From the NCBI GenBank assembly GCA_002919305.1, contig PKFB01000021.1, positions 248,001 through 312,000 on the forward strand: a stretch of DNA of 64,000 nt. Reading direction: 5' to 3'. The notes under the pieces were generated by a model. It saw only the letters and a list, made by a program, of their open reading frames with translations, made no database searches and had not been told where the DNA came from. This document shows positions 34,761 to 44,016 of the stretch, in pieces. Numbering within the stretch: position 1 is the first letter of the stretch; every line of letters starts with the position of its first letter. Made by a program: the position numbers and the translations under genes. The DNA comes from Actinomycetales bacterium (GTDB lineage Bacteria; Actinomycetota; Actinomycetes; Mycobacteriales; Micromonosporaceae).

Positions 34761-35660
34761 TTAAGCGGGCACCTCACCTGAGTTCTCGACGGGCTCGGGC
34801 CAAATATCCAGCGCCAGGATGGAGACGTTATCCGGTGCCCCAGCCTCATATGCGGCGTCGAAGAGCTGTCGCATCAGCGCCACCAGGTCAGGCTGACGGC
34901 AGATCACGCGGAAATCCTCCCGCCCGATCGGGCCGGTCACACCGTCGGAGCACAGCAGGAAACGCGTCGGCTCGGTCGGGAGAGTGGTCAGGTGCGGCAC
35001 CAACGGGTCCTCCTGGGAGCCCCCCAGCACCTGCGTCACGATGTTGGTCGGCTCCCCTGACCCGTCCAGCAGGGAGTCATCCTGACTGATCTGCTCGGGG
35101 TAACCGTCGGTGATCCGGTAGATCCGGCTATCGCCTACGTTGAAACACCACACCTCTTCAGGGGTGACGATGACGCCGGCGATCGTGGTGGCCATGCCTC
35201 GCAGCCGCGGATCGTCCAGTGAAGCCGCGTGCACCGCCTGATTGATCTGCTCCAAGCCGTCCCGCACCGCCTGGGCATCGGCCCACTCACCGGAACGTGC
35301 CGCCAACTCATTCAAGGCCAGCCAGCTGGCCGTCGCGCCAGCGGCGTGACCCCCTAGACCGTCGGCTACGGCAAATGTCGCGTTCGGCGCCAAGCCGGCC
35401 TCGATCACCACCGGCATCGGTCGATGCGACTGGCTGAGCCAACCGAGCGCCAAAACGGCATCTTCGTTAGCCGGTCGTACCCGGCCCCGGCCGGTCACTG
35501 CGGCCACTCTGACCACACCTGCCACGATCCCGATACTCCCGTCGCTCGCTGCGCGTACCTCGGTCGGCGAATGGTACGTCGTTCGAGCGCTTCTCTTTTG
35601 CACCCTGCCCACATTTACTTGCCGCGTCGCCGTCCCGTGGACCGGCGCAACTGGTGTCAC
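34761..35660 (-). CDS. PP2C-type serine/threonine phosphatase
   Basis: The 299-residue protein is a PP2C/PrpC-like metal-dependent phosphatase. Motifs are GRVRPANEDAVLAL, TFAVADGLGGHAAGA (metal Asp), WCFNVGDSRIYRI, LLCSDGVTGPIG and the final metal Asp of GAPDNVSILALD. The N-terminal 45 residues are variable and hold no domain; the true start may be later than GTG 35660. Enzymes of this group reverse Ser/Thr kinase signalling and control envelope growth in actinobacteria. No cognate kinase is adjacent; the RIO kinase at 44 kb is not known to be a partner. Confidence 0.87.
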   Translation of the reverse strand: MTPVAPVHGTATRQVNVGRVQKRSARTTYHSPTEVRAASDGSIGIVAGVVRVAAVTGRGRVRPANEDAVLALGWLSQSHRPMPVVIEAGLAPNATFAVADGLGGHAAGATASWLALNELAARSGEWADAQAVRDGLEQINQAVHAASLDDPRLRGMATTIAGVIVTPEEVWCFNVGDSRIYRITDGYPEQISQDDSLLDGSGEPTNIVTQVLGGSQEDPLVPHLTTLPTEPTRFLLCSDGVTGPIGREDFRVICRQPDLVALMRQLFDAAYEAGAPDNVSILALDIWPEPVENSGEVPA

Positions 35661-35704
35661 ACGGCCGCTGACGCGGCGTAGGGGTCAATCGGGAGGCAGA
35701 ATCA

Positions 35705-36220
35705 TTAAAGCTGCAAAGAGCGGTAACGGCCCCGGTGGTACAGCAATGGGGTATCACCGGAACCGAGTTCCACATGCTCTACCGTGGCCTCCACCAGCAG
35801 GCTCCAGCCCATGGGGCGGAAGCTGTCCAGGCGGCACCCAGCCCAGTCCGAAACGTCGGCGAGAACCGGTCCCCACGGTGACTCTCGCCAGGCGTACTCC
35901 TTGAAAGGCCCGCCGGGAGCCGGCATCACGCCGGCGAACTGATCCGCCAACTGTCGGTGTCGTTCACTGAGCAGGGCGACCGTGAAACAGCCGGTGGCCG
36001 ACACCGCGTCCCACAGATCGGAGTCCTCATCGATCAAGCCGAGCAACCGACCGGGCTCACCGTCGACCACCTGCGTTGAGGAGACGGTGAGCCCGGCCCG
36101 GGCCGGTCCTGAGCCCGCTGCCCACAGGGTCACGGGGGCGGCCAGCCGACCCCGCAACCGACGCAGTGGGTTACGGTCGGGCTCAGGGGTCAGAAACGGA
36201 TGCTCACTGTGGATGGTCAC
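35705..36220 (-). CDS. Flavin reductase-like domain protein
   Basis: The 171-residue protein has the flavin reductase-like split beta-barrel: RLAAPVTLWAAGSGPARAGLTVSS, GRLLGLIDEDSDLWDAV, GCFTVALLSERHRQLADQFAG and LVEATVEHVELGSGDTPLLYH. The FMN-binding T-V-S-S motif is present. It probably reduces or binds FMN, possibly for a partner monooxygenase that is not present. ATG 36220 is the start. It lies just 44 nt upstream of the PP2C gene on the same strand. Confidence 0.82.
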   Translation of the reverse strand: MTIHSEHPFLTPEPDRNPLRRLRGRLAAPVTLWAAGSGPARAGLTVSSTQVVDGEPGRLLGLIDEDSDLWDAVSATGCFTVALLSERHRQLADQFAGVMPAPGGPFKEYAWRESPWGPVLADVSDWAGCRLDSFRPMGWSLLVEATVEHVELGSGDTPLLYHRGRYRSLQL

Positions 36221-36230
36221 AACCCCATCC

Positions 36231-37910
36231 TCACTTGCTGGGGGTCACCATGCTGAGCAGCTCCGGCCCCCGCTTGTCTATGGCGCGGCCCCCGATCCTG
36301 CTTCCCAGCAGGGCTACCACCGCTCCGTACACCAGGCCGACCGGCAGCAGCAGCCACGTGTAGTTCTCCGCGTACCGCTCCAACGCAAGCAGCAGTCCGA
36401 CGATCGGCGCCGCCATGAGCACACCGACCACCGCTCCCGCTATGTGAACGAGGCCCTTGGAACAGCCGGAGCCGGTGCTCATCGCGAAGGGGTTGCTGGT
36501 TTCTGGAAGCGCGTACGCCCCGTAGACCGAAACCACCGCCGCCACTCCGATGGTGGTCCCGTACACCCCCAACGCCATCCCGAGAGCGTCCGGTAGCCGG
36601 CCGACATCGTCAGCGATCCACACCAGCACCACACCGGTCAACAAGATCACCGGCATCATCAGCACCGTGGTGCTGGTCATTCGGGCGTGGATATCCGTAC
36701 GCCCGGGCACGGAGGCCAGGACATGCCCAGCGAAAGCACCCCGGTCATACCCAAATTGGTTCATCGATATCAGGCCGCCGAACATGCCGACATAGACCAT
36801 CGTGAACAGCAGGGAGCCCGTGTGCAGCCCGGTACTCCCGGGGTTGAAGGCGGAAGTTCCGGCGACCACCAGGCAGGCGCTGAGCATGGCGATGACTCCG
36901 CCTCGCCGCTGCGGATCCCGCCAGATGTAGCGCAGGTCCCGGGCCAGGATGGCTCCATACGGGGTGGCCGGCAACGGCCCGCGCAGCGTCCGCAGGCTCG
37001 AAGCGCTGGCCTGGTTGCCGCGTCGCGTGGCAGCCTGCGAGACGTTGCCGATCATCGCCGACTCCAGACCACGCGACCACCACCACCAAAGCACGACGAT
37101 GGTCGCCGCGGAGATGGCCAACTTCGGCACCGCCAGGATCGCGTTGCCCTCGATGACGTCGAAGACCGCCAGGTAAGGCGCGGCCAGCGGGGTCCAGCTC
37201 AGCACCCGGACGACGGGGATCATCTGATCGATCTCGCCGTTCCCCACCGTTGAGACCGCCATGATCTCCAAGGGGCCGATCAACGCCACCATCATCATGA
37301 CCACGACGATGCCCAGGTCACGGGCCCGCCGGGAACGCAGCAGGCTGGCCAGCCCGCTGGTGATGGCGCGACTACCCAACACACAGGTGAGCAGCCCTAG
37401 CACCACCCCCACGGCCGCCACCAAAACGGCCAGGGGCCCGTACCGGAACGCGCCGACCACCAGTCCGGAGGTGGCGATCAGCGTCGCGATCGCCGGGATC
37501 CCCAAGAACGCCGCGCTGAGCAGCCCGATCATGAGCCGTATCCGCGGAATCGGTAACAGCGAGAACCGGGCAGGGTCGAGGGTCTCATCGACCCCGAACA
37601 GCAGTAGCGGCATGGCCTGCCACAGCGTTATCAGCAGGCCCCCCAAAAAACCCACTGATAACAGCACCAGATCACGATCGCTGGAATCGACCAGCCCGAC
37701 GGCGAGGAAACTCAAAAAGCCCAGCCCGGCTGCGACCAGCCCGATCAGGCAGCTAAGGATGAATCCGATGATCCGCCCAGTTGATCCTCGGTAACGATTG
37801 CTGAGAATGCTCAGCTTTAACCGCAGAAAGTAGGAGATCCGAACGGGTCGACGCCCCGCTGGTGAGAGAACATCCGCCGGCGCGGTCACCGGCCCCACCG
37901 GCGAGGTCAT
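36231..37910 (-). CDS. ABC transporter permease, about 13 helices
   Basis: The 559-residue protein starts at ATG 37910, which overlaps the ATPase stop by four bases (ATGA). It has a short polar N-terminus (VRISYFLRLKLSIL) and about 12 to 14 hydrophobic segments in two halves. A cytoplasmic loop near the middle (PATPYGAILARDLRYIWRDPQRRGG) is typical of ABC-2 exporter permeases. The substrate cannot be read. It belongs to a four-gene minus-strand run with a symporter and its partner. Confidence 0.8.
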   Translation of the reverse strand: MTSPVGPVTAPADVLSPAGRRPVRISYFLRLKLSILSNRYRGSTGRIIGFILSCLIGLVAAGLGFLSFLAVGLVDSSDRDLVLLSVGFLGGLLITLWQAMPLLLFGVDETLDPARFSLLPIPRIRLMIGLLSAAFLGIPAIATLIATSGLVVGAFRYGPLAVLVAAVGVVLGLLTCVLGSRAITSGLASLLRSRRARDLGIVVVMMMVALIGPLEIMAVSTVGNGEIDQMIPVVRVLSWTPLAAPYLAVFDVIEGNAILAVPKLAISAATIVVLWWWWSRGLESAMIGNVSQAATRRGNQASASSLRTLRGPLPATPYGAILARDLRYIWRDPQRRGGVIAMLSACLVVAGTSAFNPGSTGLHTGSLLFTMVYVGMFGGLISMNQFGYDRGAFAGHVLASVPGRTDIHARMTSTTVLMMPVILLTGVVLVWIADDVGRLPDALGMALGVYGTTIGVAAVVSVYGAYALPETSNPFAMSTGSGCSKGLVHIAGAVVGVLMAAPIVGLLLALERYAENYTWLLLPVGLVYGAVVALLGSRIGGRAIDKRGPELLSMVTPSK

Positions 37911-38773
37911 GCCTGATCCGGCTGGCCACCCAGCCACGCCAACGCGTCGCCGGACGCGGTCCGCCCGCCCACCAGCGACACGAAGACGTCCTCCAGGGTT
38001 CCTCCACCGCAGACCTCGTCCATTCGCCCCGCCGCCCGCAGCTGACCGCCGGCGAGGATCGCGACGTGATCGCACAGCCGCTCCACCACCTCCAGCACGT
38101 GGCTGGAGAAGATCACGGTCCCGCCGTTGGCGACGAACCGCCCTAAAATGTCTCGGATCGTGGCGGCCGACACGGGATCTACCGCTTCAAACGGCTCATC
38201 CAACACCAGCAACGGCGGGGCGTGCAGCAGGGCACAGGCCAGACCGATCTTCTTCTTCATCCCCGCCGAGTAATCGATCACCAGCGTATTGCCGGCGTCC
38301 GACAACGCCAGAACATCGAGTAGTTCGGCTGTCCGGCGTGAGATCTCAGACGGCTCCATACCACGTAATAAGCCGTGGTACATCAGCAGTTCCGCACCGG
38401 TAAGCCGATCGAACAACCGAGCCCCATCGGTGAGGACTCCCATTCGTCGTTTAGCTTCAACCGGGTTGGACCAGACATCGAAGCCCAGTACTGAAGCTGA
38501 ACCAGCGTCTGGCCGTAACAGGCCGACCGCCATCGACAGAGTGGTGGTCTTACCCGCGCCGTTGGGGCCAAGGAGCCCATAGAACGAGCCGGCCGGCACA
38601 TCAAGATCCACGCCGGCGACGGCCACCTTCTGACCAAAGCGTTTAACCAGACCACGGATAGCCAGGGCAGGGGGATTCACATCCCTGACGGTAACCGTCC
38701 CTTCCTGGGGCCTACTCGTTCCTGAGCTGGACTCAACGCTCCGCCTCAAGTCGGAACGTCTCTCACCTTTCAC
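37907..38773 (-). CDS. ABC transporter ATPase for the adjacent permease
   Basis: The 288-residue ATPase has Walker A GLLGPNGAGKTTTLSMAVG, a signature variant YSAGMKKKIGLACALLH, Walker B LLVLDEPFEAVDPVSAATI and the H-loop in VIFSSHVLEVVERL. It is of the CcmA/DrrA type. GTG 38773 and internal GTG 38680 are both possible starts; the first 30 residues (RRSDLRRSVESSS) look uninformative. The Y in place of the usual L of the LSGG signature is worth noting but occurs in this subfamily. It is 11 nt from the symporter stop. Confidence 0.84.
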   Translation of the reverse strand: MKGERRSDLRRSVESSSGTSRPQEGTVTVRDVNPPALAIRGLVKRFGQKVAVAGVDLDVPAGSFYGLLGPNGAGKTTTLSMAVGLLRPDAGSASVLGFDVWSNPVEAKRRMGVLTDGARLFDRLTGAELLMYHGLLRGMEPSEISRRTAELLDVLALSDAGNTLVIDYSAGMKKKIGLACALLHAPPLLVLDEPFEAVDPVSAATIRDILGRFVANGGTVIFSSHVLEVVERLCDHVAILAGGQLRAAGRMDEVCGGGTLEDVFVSLVGGRTASGDALAWLGGQPDQA

Positions 38774-38784
38774 TCAGGGCGTCA

Positions 38785-40278
38785 TCACAGATGCAGTGAG
38801 TCAGGGGCGTGCAGTCGCAGCATGGTCTTTCCCACGGTGGGCGGGAGCCTGTGCCGAGTGGCCAGAGACACCACCACCATGACCCCGAACGCCAACGGCA
38901 CCGTCCACGCCGCCGGATGACCGGTGATCACCCCTACCCAGCCTTCCAGCGGTAGCCCCAGCACCGTCAACAGCACCGCGAGGGCCGCTGCGCCCCCACC
39001 GGCGATAATCCCGGCCGCCGCACCCACATCGGTCAGGCCCCGCCACCAGATCCCCAGGACCAGCAGCGGGCAGAAACTAGACGCCGCCACCGCGAACGCC
39101 AGCCCCACCACCCGTGAGACCTCCAGCTCAGCCACCTGCAAGGCCAGCACCATAGGCACCACACCAGCGATCAGCGAGGCGATCCGGAAATCCCGGGCGG
39201 TTCCGCTGGATGAGCCGCGTGCCAGCACATCGGTGGACAGCACACCTGCGACGCTGGTCAGCAGTCCGCTTGAGGTGGACAAGAACGCAGCGAAGGCGCC
39301 GGCGGCGACGAGCGCGCCCAGCACCTGTCCAAGCACACCCATGCCCAACACCACGCCGGGCAGGACCAGCACGACGGCATCGGGATCGTTCTCCGCCAGC
39401 TCCGGGGTATACACCCTTCCCAGAACGCCGTACAGCGGCGGGAAGAGGTAGAACAGCCCCACCAGGCCTAACACCACCAAAGTGGTACGCCTGGCCGCGG
39501 CGCCGTCGGGGTTGGTGTAGAAGCGCACCAGCACATGGGGTAGCCCCATCGTCCCCAGAAACGTCGCCAGGATCAGGGAGTACGTCTCAAACAGCGCCTC
39601 AGGCGCACCCCCACCGGTGTGCGGCAGGAGCCATTCCTCACCCACTCCATCGGTGATGGCGGGCCGCCCATCCCCCTGCCAGGCCATCAACAGAAACACC
39701 ACCGGGAAGGCGAGCGCGGTGAGTTTCAACCAGTACTGGAAGGCCTGAACAAAGGTGATCGACCGCATCCCCCCTAGAGCGACATTGCCGGTCACCACCG
39801 TCCCCACCACCACGGCGCCCACCCAGGACGGGGCACCGGTGATGGTTTCCAGGGTCAGCCCGGCCCCCTGCAGCTGCGGCACCAGGTAAAGCCAGCCGAT
39901 GAACACCACAAACCCGGTCGCCAGCCTCCGTAACCACCGCGAGCCCAGGCGTACCTCACAGAAATCCGGAAGCGTGAAGGCACCCGAACGCCGCAGCGGA
40001 GCCGCGACGAACAACAGCAGCGCCAGGTAGCCAGCGGCGAACCCGACCGGGTACCACAGCATGTCCACCCCGTTGGCCAACACCAGGCCGGCCACACCGA
40101 GGAAACTCGCCGCCGACAGATACTCACCGCCGATCGCCGCTGCGTTCCAGGTCGGGCTCACGACGCGGGAAGCGACCAGGAAATCGGAGGTGGTGCGGGC
40201 AAACCGCACGCCGTACACCCCGATCGTCACGGTCACCAAAGTCACCAGCACGATCGCCGGTAGCGCCAAATTACTCAT
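38785..40278 (-). CDS. Second sodium/solute symporter (SSS family)
   Basis: The 497-residue symporter starts at ATG 40278, overlapping the preceding stop by 8 bases. Signatures are RTTSDFLVASRVVSPTWNAAA, AIGGEYLSAASFLGVAGLVLA, SGAFTLPDFCEVRLGSRW, MGLPHVLVRFYTNPDGAAARR and SGLLTSVAGVLSTDVLARG. It is related to the symporter at 32496 but clearly distinct, and shorter, so the two may serve different monocarboxylates. It is preceded by a small helix-rich protein in the place DUF485 occupies in the other operon. A LytS/LytTR pair upstream may regulate it. Confidence 0.85.
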   Translation of the reverse strand: MSNLALPAIVLVTLVTVTIGVYGVRFARTTSDFLVASRVVSPTWNAAAIGGEYLSAASFLGVAGLVLANGVDMLWYPVGFAAGYLALLLFVAAPLRRSGAFTLPDFCEVRLGSRWLRRLATGFVVFIGWLYLVPQLQGAGLTLETITGAPSWVGAVVVGTVVTGNVALGGMRSITFVQAFQYWLKLTALAFPVVFLLMAWQGDGRPAITDGVGEEWLLPHTGGGAPEALFETYSLILATFLGTMGLPHVLVRFYTNPDGAAARRTTLVVLGLVGLFYLFPPLYGVLGRVYTPELAENDPDAVVLVLPGVVLGMGVLGQVLGALVAAGAFAAFLSTSSGLLTSVAGVLSTDVLARGSSSGTARDFRIASLIAGVVPMVLALQVAELEVSRVVGLAFAVAASSFCPLLVLGIWWRGLTDVGAAAGIIAGGGAAALAVLLTVLGLPLEGWVGVITGHPAAWTVPLAFGVMVVVSLATRHRLPPTVGKTMLRLHAPDSLHL

Positions 40279-40795
40279 GACGGTCCGGCCGTCCCACCAA
40301 GTTGGCGAACTCCCGCTCGTTGCGCTCACTCATCCGGGTGTGCACCCACCCGATACCGAACAAGAAGGGGTAGGCGACGACTCCGAGCAGCAGCCAGGGC
40401 AACGGAATCCCGCCGATCCTCGCCGACGCGACACCGGGGGCGAGCACAAACAACAACGGCAGCGACCCCAGCCCAATGAGTACGACAATGGCCAACCGCA
40501 ACGCGAGCGCCAGCTGCGCCCGTATCAGACCCCTGATGAGCGCATCCCCTACCTTGGTCTGTTCCGTCAGCTCCTGCCGGGTGGCGCGTCGTCTCCGCGC
40601 CACCTCCGCCAACACGATCCGTACCCGCTGTGGAAGCGTCTGTTCTGGTTGTGCCTGTGCCCTTTCCCGCCCGCCTTTCGGCTGCGTCCCCTCCGGCTGC
40701 GTCACGCCGGCCAGTCTCGCGGAGGCCGGCCCGTCCGACAACCTCACTCGCCAGACTGTCACCGTCCTGGCACCAACAGTGCGTGAAAGGTGCAC
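40271..40795 (-). CDS. Small membrane protein preceding the second symporter
   Basis: The protein has up to 174 residues; GTG 40705 is a shorter start. The N-terminal half is soluble and charged (GGRERAQAQPEQTLPQRVRI, RRRRATRQELTEQTKVG). Two helices follow (RLAIVVLIGLGSLPLLFVL and PLPWLLLGVVAYPFLFGIGW) and a polar tail MSERNEREFANLVG. It holds the position of the DUF485 partner but I cannot place it in that family; the first helices differ. It is translationally coupled to the symporter, so it probably assists it. Confidence 0.65.
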   Translation of the reverse strand: MHLSRTVGARTVTVWRVRLSDGPASARLAGVTQPEGTQPKGGRERAQAQPEQTLPQRVRIVLAEVARRRRATRQELTEQTKVGDALIRGLIRAQLALALRLAIVVLIGLGSLPLLFVLAPGVASARIGGIPLPWLLLGVVAYPFLFGIGWVHTRMSERNEREFANLVGRPDRHE

Positions 40796-40883
40796 AGATC
40801 CGCGCCGTAGGGCATCGGGTGCGCCGATACTCTTGGCCGATCACGGGTGACATGAGCGCCACACTCCGTACACGATCAGCGGT

Positions 40884-41504
40884 GTGACAGTGACCGATGA
40901 CCGTCCGGACCACATCGGATTGACCGATGACGAGGGATGGCCGCGTCCTCCTCGGGACGCATTGCGCCCCTCAGGTGAGGTCTGGACCGTGGAGGATCTC
41001 CACCACCTCCCCGCCGACGGCAACCGCTACGAAATCTCCCGGGGACACCTGCTCGTGACACCCTCACCCTCCATGCCCCACAACGTGGCCGCGTTCGAAC
41101 TCGCCCGCCGCCTCGCCGACCAGGCCCCCGACCAGTTCCGAGTAGTGGCTCCCGGCATCGGCCTCCCCCTACGCCACGACGTGCTCTACCTCCCGGATCT
41201 CGCCGTCATCACCGCGGCCGCGGCGCGGCGGCGCGCCACCGTGCTGTATCCGGATGAGGTCCTGCTGGTCGCCGAGGTGTTGTCCCCCTCCAACGCCAAA
41301 GACGACCTGGTCGAAAAACGCTGGGGCTACGCCCAAGCCGGCATCCCCGCGTACTGGATCGTCGACCCTGAAAAACTGACGGTCACAATCCTGACCAACG
41401 ACGGCCACGGCGACTACACCGAAACCACCCACGCCGAACCTGGCCAACCCCTCACCCTGGACTTCCCCTTCCCACTCCACCTCGACCCCGCCGACCTCGC
41501 CTGA
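40884..41504 (+). CDS. Uma2 family (DUF820) nuclease-fold protein
   Basis: The 206-residue protein is a DUF820 / Uma2 protein with the restriction-endonuclease-like core. Motifs are WTVEDLHHLPADGNRYEISRG, HLLVTPSPSMPHNVAAFEL, YLPDLAVI, VLLVAEVLSPSNAKDDLVEKR and WGYAQAGIPAYWIVDPE. The PD-(D/E)xK pattern is spread over D in 'YLPDLA' and E-x-L-S in 'AEVLSP'. GTG 40884 may be leaderless. It is inserted on the opposite strand between a two-component pair and a symporter operon. Such proteins are abundant in actinobacteria and cyanobacteria; their target is unknown. Confidence 0.83.
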   Translation: MTVTDDRPDHIGLTDDEGWPRPPRDALRPSGEVWTVEDLHHLPADGNRYEISRGHLLVTPSPSMPHNVAAFELARRLADQAPDQFRVVAPGIGLPLRHDVLYLPDLAVITAAAARRRATVLYPDEVLLVAEVLSPSNAKDDLVEKRWGYAQAGIPAYWIVDPEKLTVTILTNDGHGDYTETTHAEPGQPLTLDFPFPLHLDPADLA

Positions 41505-41540
41505 AGACGGCAGGGCGTCCAGGATGTTCCGCCGGGCGCC

Positions 41541-42308
41541 TCAGCGGGTCCAAGGCTGCTTGGCGGCACGGATCAATTTGTCCTTCAGATCCCGGGTGTG
41601 GCGACGCGACACCGGCAGCTCCCGACCGTCGATCACGACGACGTACCCGGAACCGGTCAACCGCAGCTCTGTGATCAATTTGAGCTGAACCAGGTAGGAC
41701 CGGTGGATCCTGACGAAACCGGCGTCCGCCCAGCGCTCCGCCAGCATCGACAGAGGTACGCGCACCAGGTGGGAACCATCCGCCGTGTGCAGCCGTGCGT
41801 AGTCGCCTTGGGCCTCCACCCACCGCACCGCGCTGCGCGGCAGCATACGGGTGGTCCCGGCGAGCTCCACCGGGATCACTTGATCCTCTTCCCGGCGGGC
41901 CGCCACCGCGGGATGGGTGGGGAGCATACGCGCGGCGAGGACCCGTCGGATCGACTCGGCCAGGCGGTCCGGACGCAGTGGCTTGAGCAGATAGTCGACG
42001 ACACCAAGCTCAAAGGCGTCGACCGCGTGGTCGTCGTGAGCGGTCACGAACACCACCGCGGGTGAGCGGGCGAACCGGGCCAAGACCCGGGCCAGCTCCA
42101 CCCCATCCAAGCCGGGCATCCGGATGTCGAGGAAGACGACATCCACGTCGGTGTCTCGGAGTACTCGCAGCGCCTCGGTAGCGTCGGAGGCGGTATGGAC
42201 CACCGCGACCCGATCGTCCCGACGCAGCAGGTACGCCAGCTCATCCAACGCCGGAGCCTCATCATCGACCGCCAGCGCGCGTAACCGGGCACCGGGGAAC
42301 TCAGTCAT
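41541..42308 (-). CDS. LytTR response regulator
   Basis: The 255-residue protein has a receiver domain (RALAVDDEAPALDELAYLL, the phospho-Asp in VVFLDIRMPGLDGVELA, conserved Lys in YLLKPLRPDRL) and a LytTR DNA-binding domain at the C-terminus (TRMLPRSAVRWVEAQGDYARLH, FVRIHRSYLVQLKLI, ELPVSRRHTRDLKDKLI). ATG 42308 overlaps the kinase stop by 8 bases. The LytTR domain binds DNA as extended beta strands. In E. coli, LytTR systems for pyruvate (BtsR, YpdB) control uptake transporters, so the symporter operon downstream is a fair target. Confidence 0.88.
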   Translation of the reverse strand: MTEFPGARLRALAVDDEAPALDELAYLLRRDDRVAVVHTASDATEALRVLRDTDVDVVFLDIRMPGLDGVELARVLARFARSPAVVFVTAHDDHAVDAFELGVVDYLLKPLRPDRLAESIRRVLAARMLPTHPAVAARREEDQVIPVELAGTTRMLPRSAVRWVEAQGDYARLHTADGSHLVRVPLSMLAERWADAGFVRIHRSYLVQLKLITELRLTGSGYVVVIDGRELPVSRRHTRDLKDKLIRAAKQPWTR

Positions 42309-43542
42309 GGCTACCACGACCTACGGCGGGGTGGAATTTCGGAATCCGCATGCTGATCTTGGCTCCCGCGCCGGGAGCCGTCTCAACGACAAGTCCGTGC
42401 TCGTCTCCGAACACCGAGCGTAACCTCTCATCCACATTCGACAGCCCGACGTGCTGCCCCTCACCGGGGTCGTCGGTCGCTCCTCTGCGCAGGACTTCCG
42501 GGTCCATACCGACACCGTCGTCCTCGATGGTGATATGGCACTCCGCTCCGGCATCACGAGCCACGATGCTGACCGTACCTACTCCGGGCTTACGGGACAG
42601 CCCATGACGCACCGCGTTCTCCACTAACGGCTGCAGGCACAGGAACGGGAGGGAGACCGGAAGCACCTCGGGTGCGATCTCCAACCGTACCTGCAGACGC
42701 TCCCCAAACCGAGCACGTTCGATCGTCAGATACCGATCGATGGAACGCAGCTCCTCGGCGAGGGTAGTGAATTCCCCGTGTGCCCGGAAGCTGTACCGGG
42801 TGAACTCGGCGAACTCCAGGATCAGCTCACGGGCCAGTTCAGGGTTAGTCCGTACGAAGGACGCGATGGCGCTGAGCGCGTTGTAGATGAAGTGCGGACT
42901 GATCTGGGCCCGCAGCGCCCGTACCTCCGCGCGCGCCAGCCGCGCTCGCGACGAGTCCAGCTCCACCAGGGCCAACTGCGTACTCACCCATCTACCCGTC
43001 TCGATCGCTACCTGGAGCAACCCTGGGGCCGGGGTTTCGGAGCTGAGAGCGACCATGGCCCCCTTCGTGGGTTGGTTCTGCCCTGACCGACCGGTTCCTC
43101 CCTCGGCCCCCTCGGGGATCAAGGGCACCACCACCGCACCCCGGATCGGACAGTCGATATGGTCGCATTCCAGCTCACTGGCGCCCAGCACGTTGGTACG
43201 CCCGGTTTCGATCGCGGTACGCGCGGCCCGCATCACTGCTTCCTGGTGATGGGAGCCAGGGCCGTCCCAGGCCAGCACGTTCTCCTGGTCGGTCAGCACC
43301 AGCGTGGTGCAGCCGACCAGGTTCCGCAGGTGCCCTATCGCCTTGCCGGCCGTGGTGGTGGTGAGCCCTGACCGGAGCGGTTCGGCGGCCAGGCCCGCGG
43401 TATGCAGTACCTCGTAGGTCGCGCGTTGGGTAGGGGTGGCGATGGCGCGCCGCCCGCGGAGTCGAACGACCGCCACAACCGCGATCACCAAAGCGGCGAT
43501 GACCACGATCACCGCCGTGACCGCTAACGCGTTGCCTCCCAT
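42301..43542 (-). CDS. LytS-family sensor histidine kinase
   Basis: The 413-residue protein has one N-terminal helix (AVIVVIAALVIAVVAVVRLRG), a GAF-like sensor region (about 50-195, TTAGKAIGHLRNLVGCTTLV), the His_kinase core with H-box ALRAQISPHFIYNALSAIASF, and a HATPase domain with N-box PLVENAVRHGLSRKPG and GLSNVDERLRSVFG. It lacks the multispan 5TM domain of classical LytS, so sensing is probably cytoplasmic through the GAF part. A Cys pair in ELECDHIDCPIRG could bind a metal or redox signal. ATG 43542 starts it. Confidence 0.86.
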   Translation of the reverse strand: MGGNALAVTAVIVVIAALVIAVVAVVRLRGRRAIATPTQRATYEVLHTAGLAAEPLRSGLTTTTAGKAIGHLRNLVGCTTLVLTDQENVLAWDGPGSHHQEAVMRAARTAIETGRTNVLGASELECDHIDCPIRGAVVVPLIPEGAEGGTGRSGQNQPTKGAMVALSSETPAPGLLQVAIETGRWVSTQLALVELDSSRARLARAEVRALRAQISPHFIYNALSAIASFVRTNPELARELILEFAEFTRYSFRAHGEFTTLAEELRSIDRYLTIERARFGERLQVRLEIAPEVLPVSLPFLCLQPLVENAVRHGLSRKPGVGTVSIVARDAGAECHITIEDDGVGMDPEVLRRGATDDPGEGQHVGLSNVDERLRSVFGDEHGLVVETAPGAGAKISMRIPKFHPAVGRGSHD

Positions 43543-44016
43543 GCGGCAATCATCCCCTGTCCGGAGCCTTGTTCCCTGTCCCCTTGTGTCATCGCTCGTG
43601 GCGGTGTCTCCTGGGACAGGCTCCTGACCCCCTCCGCGGGGAGCAACGCCGTCCCATCGCAGCCACCGGCTTCCTACCGGCTTCCTGCCGGAGTGTGTCG
43701 CCGGAGAACGGGGCCGGATAAATCGCGGATAAATCGGTTGCGCAGGCCTGGCCAGGCGGTCAGGCTGGGCAGGATTCCCGATCGCGGCGCCGGTAGCCGG
43801 TACAGGTGCCGAGGGCCAACCAGCCTGACGATCGGTGGGATGAGTTGGGATGGCCGACCGACGGGTTGGCCGAGCGGAAGGAGAGTGAGACCCATGACGA
43901 CGCCTGTCATTGCGGTCCGGCCTGCCCTGGTCCGCTCATCCACTCCCCACCGCGAGGCTGACAGCGTCTGATTGACGTCGGTACGCGGTGGGGCCCTCAA
44001 TCAAGGAGATCCCACC
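43543..44016. other. Spacer between LytS kinase and RIO kinase genes
   Basis: This 474-bp divergent region holds frames on both strands with biased composition but no recognisable protein. It has duplications of CGGATAAATCG (43718-43738) and CGGCTTCCTxCCGG (43668-43690). Promoters for both flanking genes should lie here. Confidence 0.4.
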
